Shown one piece after another: positions 22,815 through 31,570 of a DNA stretch of 47,707 nucleotides; position 1 is the first letter of the stretch; the number at the start of each line of letters is the position of its first letter. The notes beneath the pieces are model-generated. The model did no database searches. It was not told the origin of the DNA and saw only the letters and a program-made list of their open reading frames with translations. The DNA comes from a virus: positions 1 to 47,707 of the IMG/VR virus record IMGVR_UViG_3300034073_002217; one strand, 5' to 3'. The position numbers were made by a program, and so were the translations under genes.

Positions 22815-23438
22815 TTATCTTACTCCAGGAGGAGTAGAAATATCTGCCGTATCATTTCCTCTTTCCGCAGTCAATTCTCCAGAAATCCAATAATCATATG
22901 CAAATTCTACATCAAATTGTTCGACTTGATTGATTGCATCCCAATCCAATTGAATTGCATCAACTGTTACTGGAAATGCACCAACTAAAGTACATTTAAA
23001 AATTACTCCGGGTTCTTCTTGAATTCCATATTCAAAACCTCCTTTGGAATATTGTTTCACCACGATATTTGCTTTATAAGTTAATGGTGAAGGACCAACT
23101 TGTCCTGACATAATGTTTGTTATTTTTCCATTCAATTGTTCGTGCCAATTCATAAATGAGTTTCTGACTAGAAAATCTTCATCGTTCATTACTGTAATTG
23201 ACCAATTTGGAAATACTCTATCACCTATAATTTTTACTTTTCTTCCAAAGTATGGAATGTCGATAGATTCCACCACTGATGGTGGAATCGAAGATGCTTT
23301 TGCCAAAAATCTAATTCTTTCTGGGGAGGTGGTTCCATTGCTTCCAGGAAAAGTAGACATTTCTATTTCAAATAGAGAAGGTCTGGCTCCTCCTAGATTA
23401 AGACCTTCCGATTTGAATCGTTCTATATTGAATGTCAT
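22815..23438 (-). CDS. 19: Tail tube protein gp19
   Basis: 207 residues (T4: 163). FNIERFKSEGLNLGGARPSLFEIEM at the start, IPYFGRKVKIIGDRVFPNWSITVMND in the middle and VGAFPVTVDAIQLDWDAINQVEQFDVEFAYDYW near the end are gp19 hallmarks. It stacks as hexamers inside the gp18 sheath. The 15 residues after the last strand (TAERGNDTADISTPPGVR) are an extension. An exact late -10 is upstream. Confidence 0.93.
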   Translation of the reverse strand: MTFNIERFKSEGLNLGGARPSLFEIEMSTFPGSNGTTSPERIRFLAKASSIPPSVVESIDIPYFGRKVKIIGDRVFPNWSITVMNDEDFLVRNSFMNWHEQLNGKITNIMSGQVGPSPLTYKANIVVKQYSKGGFEYGIQEEPGVIFKCTLVGAFPVTVDAIQLDWDAINQVEQFDVEFAYDYWISGELTAERGNDTADISTPPGVR

Positions 23439-23466
23439 TTTTTAATAACTCCTTTGATAATCTTGT

Positions 23467-23474
23467 TATTTATA
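23467..23474 (-). promoter_or_regulatory. Late promoter -10 TATAAATA of gp19
   Basis: Exact TATAAATA between gp18 and gp19, 29 bp before the gp19 ATG. Confidence 0.7.
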
Positions 23475-23482
23475 TCTATTTA

Positions 23483-26005
23483 TTAAAACTGTCCAACAAC
23501 TTCAGAGAAGTTTACCCCTGTGCGAACGGCGACAAAATTTAGGGTGATAAAATTAATCGAGCGAGCAGGTTTTATATAGATATCACCAACAAATTCGTTT
23601 CTATCAATAACTTCTGCGGTGTTGTTTGTGCTGTCACAGACAACAAGGAAATCTGTGATACCACGACGGCCCTGAACATCACGAAGATATGGAACAACAA
23701 GATTCTTAAACTGACTACGAGTAAATGCATCGTTAAATTCAAAAAGTGTGAACTTAGATGCAGTTGCAATTGCCTTTTCAAGGACAATGAATAGTCTACG
23801 AACATTAATGCGATCAAATGCAGATGGTTTAGCAAGAAGTGTCTTATCACCAAATAAAACAGTTCCTTGACCTGGGAATGTTACTACTGGATTAACTCCT
23901 GCTTTATAAAGAGTATCACGGTCTGCTTGTCTTGGATTATATGCAAGTTTAACAATGTTCTTAATTTGACCACGATTAAATCCAGCAGGAGACCACCAAG
24001 GATCATTGGTTTGATCAGTTCTAACACAAAGACCAGCAGTATCACCGTTTAATGGAATCCAACGATAAATGTCATTATAACGATCATACATATACTTATA
24101 ACCAGAATCCATTACAGCATATGAAGTTGAACGAATGTTATTTCTGAAATTAACAACTGCTTCTGCTTCATTACCAATGTTATTAACAACATCACCTTTT
24201 TGTGGTGAAATTAAAACAATGCAATCTTTTCTCTTTTCTGCGATATTATCAATTAGATAATTTGCAAGAGTAAATGATCTTGCCTTGCCTTGAAGAATTA
24301 ATGAAATATCAATGTCTTCGGCAGAAGCAAACTTATCATATGCAGAAAGAAGAATTGATTGTTCAATGTTTGATTCGTCCTTACCATCTCTTCCAAGAGA
24401 CATTTGGAATGTAACATTGTCTAGTGTTGAACTAACAAGATTTTCTGCTGCTGCTGATGCAGCACCTGCAATATCATTTACTGCATAAACATATTGTGAT
24501 TGGTCGTTTATAACTGTTCTCCAGTAGTTTGCTCCACCATCGATTGTCTTAGCATCGGTAGCACGAGAAACTGCACGATAAACTTCAAGGATTGTTCCTG
24601 GAACACCTGTAATCTTGCCACCTTCATCAGAAACAACAACATGCATTTCATCAGAATTGATTGAAGAATTTCCAAAATTGATTACATAATCAGATTGTCC
24701 TGGTGCAGAATCAACTGATGGATAAAATTCCCAATATCTTGTGACAGCATTTGTTGTTGTGCTGTTTGAAACAAATGTGTAGTCTGTAGATAGTGCATAA
24801 CGATCTTCAAAGTTTATTGTATATGTGGCAGCAGGAGAAACTGTTACTTCTGTTGTGAAAGTAGCATTTGTAACAAGATTTGCAGAAATTGCAACTGTTG
24901 TATTAAATGCAGTTGAGTTAATAACATTGTTAACAACAGCATCTACTGCAAAAGTGTTTCCAGCAGTTATAACCATACCCGCATATAGGGCATCAGTATT
25001 ACTTGTTGCTGCTTCTGAACCACCTGTAGAATTTGTTACTAATACTGTTGAATTTCCAGTTGTGCTTACATAAACATTTGATGCGGCATTACCATAAACT
25101 GTTGTATTACCAATTGCAGTGATTTTCATAAATTGTGTACCAATTAAAGTATTGCCAACTTCAATCAGATCTGTTACATTTAGTAATGCTTTTAATGCGG
25201 TTGCATTTGCAGAAGCATTGGTGTTTGATGTTGCAGATTGACGAACTGTGGCAGTATTTGAATTGATTGTGATTGGTATTGTTGTTCTTGTGCCATATGA
25301 AGAAAGATTAATGGTTGAAGAATAACCAGTAGAATTTCCGCACACTGAAATCTTTAATGAATTGCCCAATTCTCCTGGGAATCTAGCAACAAATTTTACA
25401 TCAGTATCAAATGTTCCATCTTTTTGTGTGAAGTGATCTTCATTTTTAACTATTTGATATTCTAGATTTGCTACAGCAGCAGTATTTGCTACGGCAGAAA
25501 ATGCTGTGTTAGATACAAATTGAATTGCATCGTTCGTTGTATTTGCAATTGCATCATCAGTATCTGTGATAGAGAATGCAGTAGAATTGATGATTGATGC
25601 AATTGTTGCTCCAGTCGCAACTCCTGAATTTGCAGAAGAAATGACAATTAATCCAACAGAAAGTTCGGAAGTATTACCAGTTGCAAGTGTAACAATACCA
25701 TTGCTGGATTCAACATTTGCTGTAACAGTAGGGGTTACTCCAGTAGTATTTGCTGCACGTGAAATATAAAGACGATTTCCATAACCAAGGAATGATGCAG
25801 CAGTAAACCAAGTTTCTGCGTTTAGATTTGTTGGTTTGCCAAATCTTTTTACTAATTCGGTTTCAGAATCGATTAATACTCTTTGATCGATTGGTCCCCA
25901 ACGAAAAACTCCACCAAGTGCACCTTCAGTTGTTGAAACTGCTGGTACAATGGTAGTTAAATCAATCTCTCTGACATTAACTCCAGGCGAAACTAAAAAT
26001 GGCAT
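23483..26005 (-). CDS. 18: Tail sheath protein gp18 with a large insertion
   Basis: 840 residues; T4 gp18 has 659. The N-terminal SPGVNVREIDLTTIVPAVSTTEGALGGVFRWGPIDQRVLI and the C-terminal YRWIPLNGDTAGLCVRTDQTNDPWWSPAGFNRG, FVVCDSTNNTAEVIDRNEFVGDIYIKPARSINFITLNFVAVRTG are classic sheath sequences. Between about residue 95 and 430 lies a long Asn/Thr/Ser/Val-rich stretch unlike the conserved part. It probably forms extra beta domains on the outside of the sheath. Late-type -10 47 bp upstream. Confidence 0.93.
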   Translation of the reverse strand: MPFLVSPGVNVREIDLTTIVPAVSTTEGALGGVFRWGPIDQRVLIDSETELVKRFGKPTNLNAETWFTAASFLGYGNRLYISRAANTTGVTPTVTANVESSNGIVTLATGNTSELSVGLIVISSANSGVATGATIASIINSTAFSITDTDDAIANTTNDAIQFVSNTAFSAVANTAAVANLEYQIVKNEDHFTQKDGTFDTDVKFVARFPGELGNSLKISVCGNSTGYSSTINLSSYGTRTTIPITINSNTATVRQSATSNTNASANATALKALLNVTDLIEVGNTLIGTQFMKITAIGNTTVYGNAASNVYVSTTGNSTVLVTNSTGGSEAATSNTDALYAGMVITAGNTFAVDAVVNNVINSTAFNTTVAISANLVTNATFTTEVTVSPAATYTINFEDRYALSTDYTFVSNSTTTNAVTRYWEFYPSVDSAPGQSDYVINFGNSSINSDEMHVVVSDEGGKITGVPGTILEVYRAVSRATDAKTIDGGANYWRTVINDQSQYVYAVNDIAGAASAAAENLVSSTLDNVTFQMSLGRDGKDESNIEQSILLSAYDKFASAEDIDISLILQGKARSFTLANYLIDNIAEKRKDCIVLISPQKGDVVNNIGNEAEAVVNFRNNIRSTSYAVMDSGYKYMYDRYNDIYRWIPLNGDTAGLCVRTDQTNDPWWSPAGFNRGQIKNIVKLAYNPRQADRDTLYKAGVNPVVTFPGQGTVLFGDKTLLAKPSAFDRINVRRLFIVLEKAIATASKFTLFEFNDAFTRSQFKNLVVPYLRDVQGRRGITDFLVVCDSTNNTAEVIDRNEFVGDIYIKPARSINFITLNFVAVRTGVNFSEVVGQF

Positions 26006-26051
26006 TGTATTGTCTCCTTTTCAGAGTTGTTATTATTATTGTGGTTAGTGA

Positions 26052-26059
26052 TATTTATC
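26052..26059 (-). promoter_or_regulatory. Late-type promoter -10 GATAAATA of gp18
   Basis: GATAAATA on the minus strand in the 60-bp gap between gp17 and gp18. Confidence 0.55.
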
Positions 26060-26065
26060 AATTTA

Positions 26066-27688
26066 TCAATTTTGATCCACAACAATCCAATAATCATCTC
26101 TATAAGACATTTCATCAGAGACAGGTTCTACTCCATCATCAATAAATCCAAACGGTAACATATCATCGTTTAATTCTTCTAAACTCTTTTCTTTCAATTT
26201 CATTAATGTGTTTATATCAGTTAAGTCTTTGAAGAATTTCTGTTCTGTTAACCATCCAAACAAAACTAAACACATAACCAAATCATCATGGCATCCTGAT
26301 TCTGCTTCATATGAAGCACCTTTTTTAGAAAATGTAGATAACTCGTGAATTGTTTCATAATCATTAATAAGTAATTGATTTTGTTCTACTAATAATTTTA
26401 ACATAGAACATCCAATTGCTTTTACAGATTTTGTAGTTCTTATTCCTCTATCAGTTCCTGAAGATTTGTAGTTCAGAGTAATTCGTTTTCCTTGCTTTCC
26501 AGCAGACTCAGTAAACATCATTGATTCATATTCATAATCAAAATATAACGATTCTGCTACTTGTTGTCCTATATCATTTACTTCAATTAACATAGAACAA
26601 TTGTTATATTGTCTTCCGATTCTGTTTAATATTTCTGCAAAATCTCCAGGAGTTGTCATATTATCTCTGAACGATAAAACTTGTTGATATGGCATTTCTG
26701 TCACATCAAATACTTGCAATGCAGAATAATCTAATCCTTTTCCACGAGAAACATCAGCAACACCAACATATGTCCTGTTTTTCTTTGGTTTTTCATATTG
26801 ACTAATACCAGCATGTTCTGCTATTGGTGTTTGAGGAACTAATTCTTGTAATTTCCAACCAGCAATAAGAGTTCCTGATGAACCAAGATATTGATTTTCA
26901 TATTCTTGTGCAAATCTATCATAGTCAAAATTCATTCCTGCAAGAATTTCTTCTTTCCATTTTTCATCTCTGTTAGGAACATTTTGCCACGGAACAGAAA
27001 TCAATTTGTAATTGTTTTTATTTTGTCTTGCCAAAGATGTTATCTTATAAAAATGATTTAATCCGTTTACTGTTGATACAAGAACAAGTTTTGTAGATGC
27101 ACCTGATGATATAGTTGGAAATACTGAAGTAAAAAACTCGTCCCAATTATCAATAAATGCTGCCTCATCAATGATTAATAAATTAATTGAATAACCACGA
27201 ATGTTATTTGAAGAGGTTGCTGCTGCAATAACTCTTGATCCGTTTTCTAATTCAAACGAACCTTTATTCCATTCTATAACACCTTGTTGTAACCATTTTG
27301 GCAAATGTTCGTATGCTAACTGTATCCTTGATAGAATTTCTCTTGCAGTTTCTGCTTTATTAGCAAGAATTGCTACAGTTTTATTTGGATTAAAAATAAT
27401 ATACCAAAGAACGAATACAGTAATAGAAGTTGTTTTCCCTGACTGTCTACTGCATTCTGCTACTGTAAACCTTTCATTAAGAACTGTTGTGATGATATCT
27501 TTTTGATAATCATATAAAGGAATAGTGATTAGTCCTTGGTCAACATTCACAATTTTCATATGATTTTCAGCAAAGTAGATTGGGTCTTGTGAACACTTAA
27601 CCATTTCTTGGACTTTTTCAGGAGTCCAATCTATTTGTACATTTGATTTTTTTAGTGTGGATGATCCACGATAACCTTTAAGTTCCAT
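26066..27688 (-). CDS. 17: Terminase large subunit gp17
   Basis: 540 residues (T4: 610). ATPase: Walker A SRQSGKTT at 80-87, Walker B LLIIDEA at 170-176, coupling SST-like VSTVNG. Nuclease: VADVSRGKGLDYSALQVFD near 318 (first Asp), IEVNDIGQ near 382, CHDDLVMCLVL near 475 (last acidic pair). It packages DNA into the prohead and cuts concatemers. Start and the preceding muramidase stop share a base (TAATG), so translation is coupled. Confidence 0.95.
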   Translation of the reverse strand: MELKGYRGSSTLKKSNVQIDWTPEKVQEMVKCSQDPIYFAENHMKIVNVDQGLITIPLYDYQKDIITTVLNERFTVAECSRQSGKTTSITVFVLWYIIFNPNKTVAILANKAETAREILSRIQLAYEHLPKWLQQGVIEWNKGSFELENGSRVIAAATSSNNIRGYSINLLIIDEAAFIDNWDEFFTSVFPTISSGASTKLVLVSTVNGLNHFYKITSLARQNKNNYKLISVPWQNVPNRDEKWKEEILAGMNFDYDRFAQEYENQYLGSSGTLIAGWKLQELVPQTPIAEHAGISQYEKPKKNRTYVGVADVSRGKGLDYSALQVFDVTEMPYQQVLSFRDNMTTPGDFAEILNRIGRQYNNCSMLIEVNDIGQQVAESLYFDYEYESMMFTESAGKQGKRITLNYKSSGTDRGIRTTKSVKAIGCSMLKLLVEQNQLLINDYETIHELSTFSKKGASYEAESGCHDDLVMCLVLFGWLTEQKFFKDLTDINTLMKLKEKSLEELNDDMLPFGFIDDGVEPVSDEMSYRDDYWIVVDQN

Positions 27689-28320
27689 TAATTATGTAAT
27701 CCAAACTCATCTTTTATTTTATTTAATCTTGCTTTCCACCCTTCACGATATTTTTCATATTTTGGGTTTGCGGTTAATCTATTATAATCCTTTTGTCTTG
27801 CGTTTAAAAGTTCGTGTGGATTATCTCCTACGGTATCAATTAATTTTTTTGCAAATCTTGGACCATGATGTACAGATGCATCCAATACAATTGCTCTTGA
27901 TGGTTTGCTCAGTGTATGATATTTTGGATGTTTTATCATTTCATTATAATATTGTGTTTTATATATTTCTCCTGCTTTTTCGTGTGAGAGATTTTTTATT
28001 TCATTTTTTGAAAGTCCTGTTCCTTTTTCACTCACTCCAAACTTTGTTGTTCCTCCAGGATCAGATTTATCTTTTGATAATCCCCCTTCCAACTTGAAAG
28101 TTCTTTCAATAAAATCTTCTGATTCTTTTTTATGATCTATAGGATTGTCTAGTCTTCTAATTAAATCTCCTATTTCATCTTTTGGTGGCGCAACATATTT
28201 TTTAATCAAATTACCAATATGATCAATTCCACGTCTTGGAGTTACTATTGCAGGAGGTTGCATAGATGTTGGGGGTAGATACCCCGAGTCTTCTTTAAGA
28301 AATTGTTTAAAAGTTTTCAT
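27688..28320 (-). CDS. GH108-type muramidase with capsid-targeting N-terminus
   Basis: 210 residues. Starts MKTFKQFLKE|DS, nearly the T4 capsid-targeting peptide with an L-x-E cut site. After a linker comes the GH108 lysozyme domain: FKLEGGLSKDKSDPGGTTKFGVS with the catalytic Glu78, DASVHHGP, and a C-terminal NARQKDYNRL...YREGWKARLNKI peptidoglycan-binding-type end. It is wedged between gp16 and gp17 with one-base overlaps (TAATG) at both ends. It could open the wall from inside the cell at DNA entry, or act in lysis. No signal peptide is seen. Confidence 0.8.
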   Translation of the reverse strand: MKTFKQFLKEDSGYLPPTSMQPPAIVTPRRGIDHIGNLIKKYVAPPKDEIGDLIRRLDNPIDHKKESEDFIERTFKLEGGLSKDKSDPGGTTKFGVSEKGTGLSKNEIKNLSHEKAGEIYKTQYYNEMIKHPKYHTLSKPSRAIVLDASVHHGPRFAKKLIDTVGDNPHELLNARQKDYNRLTANPKYEKYREGWKARLNKIKDEFGLHN

Positions 28321-28700
28321 TATTCTTTCTTTTGTAATAATGTTAATAAATCAGCAGTTGATCCAACAAATAAATTTTGATTAACAGTTTTTGGTGAATC
28401 GTTTGCCTTTTCTTCTTTGTGTCTAATATCAACTTCTTTGGATTTGATTTCCATAAGTTCTTTATTTGCAGTGGTCATTGCAGAAATTAATTCTGTCAAA
28501 ACTCTGTACACTCTTGGGTCTTGAGATTGCTGTGCCATGTCTGCTAAATCAGACATTGCTCTTGTCCCAACATCAATAACATTGTGCATATTCCCTTTTG
28601 CCGTTTCATAATCACTATTAGTTTTAACTGCAACCAAATCTTTTCTTGTTGGTTCTAAAGGAGTTAAATCTAATGCAGTGGCAATAGTATCATCACTCAT
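28320..28700 (-). CDS. 16: Terminase small subunit gp16
   Basis: 126 residues (T4: 164). A helical pair with DYETAKGNMHNVIDVGTRAMSDLADMAQQSQDPRVYRVLTELISAMTTANKELMEIK is typical of the gp16 coiled-coil core. It regulates gp17 and recognises the DNA to be packaged. Overlaps gp15 by 8 bases. The gene order 15-16-17 of T4 is kept except for the inserted muramidase. Confidence 0.88.
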   Translation of the reverse strand: MSDDTIATALDLTPLEPTRKDLVAVKTNSDYETAKGNMHNVIDVGTRAMSDLADMAQQSQDPRVYRVLTELISAMTTANKELMEIKSKEVDIRHKEEKANDSPKTVNQNLFVGSTADLLTLLQKKE

Positions 28701-29541
28701 TCAAAATAATTCCTTCCGATGTTATAATATACCCAAAATCATCATCTACTTCAATCAATGAATAGTCTATAGAAACATTTGCATCTGATGTTGGATTGCC
28801 ATTAGCATCCAATCCAGGGTTTACTGTTACTCTACCTATAACATCTGTTTCTCCAACAGATGCAGCAACATTTGCTTGTGATCCTCCAGAAGGAACAAAG
28901 AATTGAGTATTAGCAATCTTGATAATTGGTTTGCTTACAACTGGACCATACATCCATCCTTTAACCGTAAAATTCAAAGTCCATATGATTGCTCGTCTTT
29001 CTTCAAAATTTCCTGCATATGTATCTTCCATACTGATGTTATTAAGAATGATTGGAATATCCATAGCAATATTCATTTCAGGAATTAGGTTTACTGTTGC
29101 TGTCCAATCTGGAGTGAAGAATGGAATAATCTGTTCAATGATCTTTGTTCCGTCTTCAGCATTTTTAACGTATACATATAAATTAAAATCAAAATTGTAT
29201 GGAACTGGATTATATTGTGATTTTAATTTATTTGCATTTGATGCATCTTTAACTACTTGTCTTGATATAGTATTAAGTTTTCTAGAACCATCATAACCTA
29301 GACCGGTCATCTCAAATGACATTCTTGGTAAAAATATTGCTGTTTGTCTTGTGATTTCTGGATCGGCATCCACTCGTGCAAGCATTTTATCCTTTGGTGC
29401 ATAAGACAAAGGTATTTTTAATACTGCAACTGTATTTCCATCAGCATTCGATCTTGTTATTCTTACATCATTAAAAATATTACCAAAATAAATAACCATT
29501 TTACGAATAGTTGAAAAATAAAATACTCCGTGTCCAAACAT
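28693..29541 (-). CDS. 15: Tail terminator / sheath stabiliser gp15
   Basis: 282 residues (T4: 272). MFGHGVFYFSTIRKMVIYFGNIFNDVRITR, QYNPVPYNFDFNLYVYVKNAEDGTKIIEQIIPFFTPDW and RAIIWTLNFTVKGWMYGPV match T4 gp15 block by block. It caps the finished tail and binds the head neck. The C-terminal 60 residues are Asn/Asp/Val-rich. Confidence 0.93.
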   Translation of the reverse strand: MFGHGVFYFSTIRKMVIYFGNIFNDVRITRSNADGNTVAVLKIPLSYAPKDKMLARVDADPEITRQTAIFLPRMSFEMTGLGYDGSRKLNTISRQVVKDASNANKLKSQYNPVPYNFDFNLYVYVKNAEDGTKIIEQIIPFFTPDWTATVNLIPEMNIAMDIPIILNNISMEDTYAGNFEERRAIIWTLNFTVKGWMYGPVVSKPIIKIANTQFFVPSGGSQANVAASVGETDVIGRVTVNPGLDANGNPTSDANVSIDYSLIEVDDDFGYIITSEGIILNE

Positions 29542-29543
29542 TA

Positions 29544-30185
29544 TTAATACCTCGTACTCTTTTTTCTATTTTTGGCAGATTCTGACATTTTTTTCTTGTG
29601 TTCTTCGGAAAATATTTGTTTTGCTCTTGCCATTTTTATTTTTTCTATTGTTTCTGGAGTATGTTTGTGTCCTTTGCCAAACCCGACATCTCTGCCTTTC
29701 ATTTTTTTACTTATTGTAGTTTTTGTTTCTTCAGAATGTTTTTTCCCTTTATTTCCTTCACTTATTTTTTTTCTTGCTTCTGCGGAGTGTGTTTTGTTAA
29801 ACATATGGTTTTTAGAACCAAGTTGTGCTAATGCTATTTTTTTCTTACTATCTTCGGAGTGATGTTTGCCGAGCATTCCATAAGTGATATTATCAAAAGG
29901 CATTTTTCCTTCACTTATGTTTATCCATTCTTTTTTCCTTTTTACTTTCAATCTTCTCAACACTTTATTTTCCCAGTTTATAGCATCAATTTTGTTTTCA
30001 AAAATTTTTCTAATTTCAACTTCAAATGAATTTATGCCATATTCATTAATTAACTCTTTTACTTTTTTACAAGAAGTGAAATATTTATCCCATAAATCTT
30101 TAGGGTCACAATTCTTAGCATATCTTACTCCATAATATTTTAGTCCGGTGGGGTGATGATATAGATAATATGTATAAGGTTTCAT
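29544..30185 (-). CDS. GIY-YIG homing endonuclease with NUMOD3 repeats (Seg-like)
   Basis: 213 residues. N-terminal GIY-YIG variant YYLYHHPTGLKYYGVRYAKN, then KVKELINEYGINSFEVEIRKIF with the catalytic-site Glu region. Residues 105-210 hold five NUMOD3-type DNA-binding repeats, each about 18-20 residues (GKHHSEDSKKKIA, KTHSAEARKKIS, GKKHSEETKTTIS, HKHTPETIEKIK, FSEEHKKKMSES). This is the layout of T4 Seg-type free-standing homing endonucleases. It separates gp14 from gp15 and has its own exact late -10. Confidence 0.88.
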   Translation of the reverse strand: MKPYTYYLYHHPTGLKYYGVRYAKNCDPKDLWDKYFTSCKKVKELINEYGINSFEVEIRKIFENKIDAINWENKVLRRLKVKRKKEWINISEGKMPFDNITYGMLGKHHSEDSKKKIALAQLGSKNHMFNKTHSAEARKKISEGNKGKKHSEETKTTISKKMKGRDVGFGKGHKHTPETIEKIKMARAKQIFSEEHKKKMSESAKNRKKSTRY

Positions 30186-30216
30186 TAATAATTCTCCTGC
30201 AATTTAAATACAATAG

Positions 30217-30224
30217 TATTTATA
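30217..30224 (-). promoter_or_regulatory. Late promoter -10 TATAAATA before the Seg-like gene
   Basis: Exact TATAAATA 32 bp before the endonuclease start, in the gp14-to-endonuclease gap. Confidence 0.65.
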
Positions 30225-30236
30225 ATTGGTTTGGGT

Positions 30237-30983
30237 TTAATACTTTCCATCTGGAGAATTGCCAAAAGGATTGGTTTCTGTCCAATCTATTACACTATCA
30301 TCTGTTATTTCATCACCAATTCGTTTATTATCTGCTAACGGATCAAATTGCTCAATGTTATCTTGGAATTTAGATGTAACAAGATAATCTCCGTTATTGG
30401 TTTTAAGCACCTTACCGTTTGCTGCAAGTAATCCAAAATCAATTGCATTGACTGAAAAATTCTTTTGCAATTTATCAATATCTTCTATGCCAGTTTCTAA
30501 TACTTCATTAGAATATTCGTATAGTTCACATGTTAAATCATACATTTGCAATTCACCAAGTTGATAGAAGAAAGGTTTATTATCTACATACTTGATTTCA
30601 AAGCATTTTTTATTGAGAGGAAAATATATTAAATCTCCTTCTCTAGGTCTTAATAATTCTGCTTCTTCTCTAGTTATTTCTATTTCAAAAGTTCTTCTAG
30701 CAATTGATAATATAACTTGATCTCTGATTTCTAATCCAAATTTGGAAAAGAATGAACCTTGACCACCAAAACCTTCAGTTGATTTTGTATATACTTCTAT
30801 TGTATAAAATGTATCAAATGAAGAAATATCATCTTCATAATAAACCCCATCAAAGTTATTTCTTCTTCTGGGAAGGTAATACATATCTTGCCCATACAGA
30901 CGAATGCTCTCTACAACAAGATCTTCTAGGAGTTCTTGCTCCATAGAGTTTCCAAAATTGTTGAAAAAAGTTGACGTGGGCAT
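30237..30983 (-). CDS. 14: Neck protein gp14
   Basis: 248 residues (T4: 256). LLEDLVVESIRLYGQDMYYLPRR, YTKSTEGFGGQGSFFSKFGLEIRDQVILSI and PREGDLIYFPLNKKCFEIKYVDNKPFFYQLGELQMY match T4 gp14. With gp13 it closes the filled head and docks the tail. Late-type -10 38 bp upstream. Confidence 0.93.
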   Translation of the reverse strand: MPTSTFFNNFGNSMEQELLEDLVVESIRLYGQDMYYLPRRRNNFDGVYYEDDISSFDTFYTIEVYTKSTEGFGGQGSFFSKFGLEIRDQVILSIARRTFEIEITREEAELLRPREGDLIYFPLNKKCFEIKYVDNKPFFYQLGELQMYDLTCELYEYSNEVLETGIEDIDKLQKNFSVNAIDFGLLAANGKVLKTNNGDYLVTSKFQDNIEQFDPLADNKRIGDEITDDSVIDWTETNPFGNSPDGKY

Positions 30984-30994
30984 ATTCTAATACC

Positions 30995-31543
30995 TTATGA
31001 CATAGGTGATGATTGTTTAGTATTTATCATCTTTTTATTATGTTGTTTAAGATGTTCAAATGCCGCATTAATATCACCATTGTTGTGAGAATCAATAGCA
31101 TTGGAGAGATGTTCCCCTGGCATAGATTCGTCGTATTCATCTTGTGCTTTTTCCAATGCTGCTTTTGATTTAGCAATCAACTCTGGATTTAAGTTTGGTT
31201 TATTAATCTCTCCATGAGAATAAACTGGCAATTCATGTGCCATTCCACCTGCTTGTGCTGGAGATGCGGCAAGCATTGTTGCTGCTATCATTGCTCTCAA
31301 TGATTTTGATTCTAGCAACGAACCTCTTATTTCTTGCGCAGACATTTTATTATTCAATGGTGTATGCCCAAGATTATGTCTTAGAGCATTAATCTTTGTT
31401 AGATGAAATTTTTTTTCACTTGCTGAGGTTTTTGGATTCAGATAAGCATGAATAGAATCATTATGTGCTTTTTTGATGTGTATGTCTTCTGGATTATCGT
31501 TGCTTGCTTGCATTTCAGCAAGGAATTGTTTGAATGTTAGCAT
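30995..31543 (-). CDS. Putative packaged protein with an internal signal-peptide-like segment
   Basis: 182 residues. Opens MLTFKQFLAE|MQ, the capsid-targeting motif with an L-x-E site. Residues 76-78 are LLE, another possible gp21 site, and the sequence after it (SKSLRAMIAATMLAASPAQA|GG) has the form of a Sec signal peptide: basic start, hydrophobic core, Ala-x-Ala. The C-terminal half is helical and charged, with repeated SHNNGDINAAFEHL-type sequence. The protein might be packaged, trimmed and, once injected, exported, but this is speculation. Function unknown. Confidence 0.55.
   Translation of the reverse strand: MLTFKQFLAEMQASNDNPEDIHIKKAHNDSIHAYLNPKTSASEKKFHLTKINALRHNLGHTPLNNKMSAQEIRGSLLESKSLRAMIAATMLAASPAQAGGMAHELPVYSHGEINKPNLNPELIAKSKAALEKAQDEYDESMPGEHLSNAIDSHNNGDINAAFEHLKQHNKKMINTKQSSPMS
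31021..31028 (-). promoter_or_regulatory. Late-type promoter -10 GATAAATA of gp14
   Basis: GATAAATA on the minus strand, 38 bp before gp14 and overlapping the 3' end of the preceding gene. Confidence 0.5.
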
Positions 31544-31570
31544 AAATTGGTTGCCCTGTAAAAATGTTTG

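Noticed and set aside
24825-25769. + strand open frames opposite gp18
   Set aside because: They lie in the antisense of the repetitive Asn/Thr-rich part of the sheath gene, have no ribosome-binding site and code only repetitive Val/Thr sequence.
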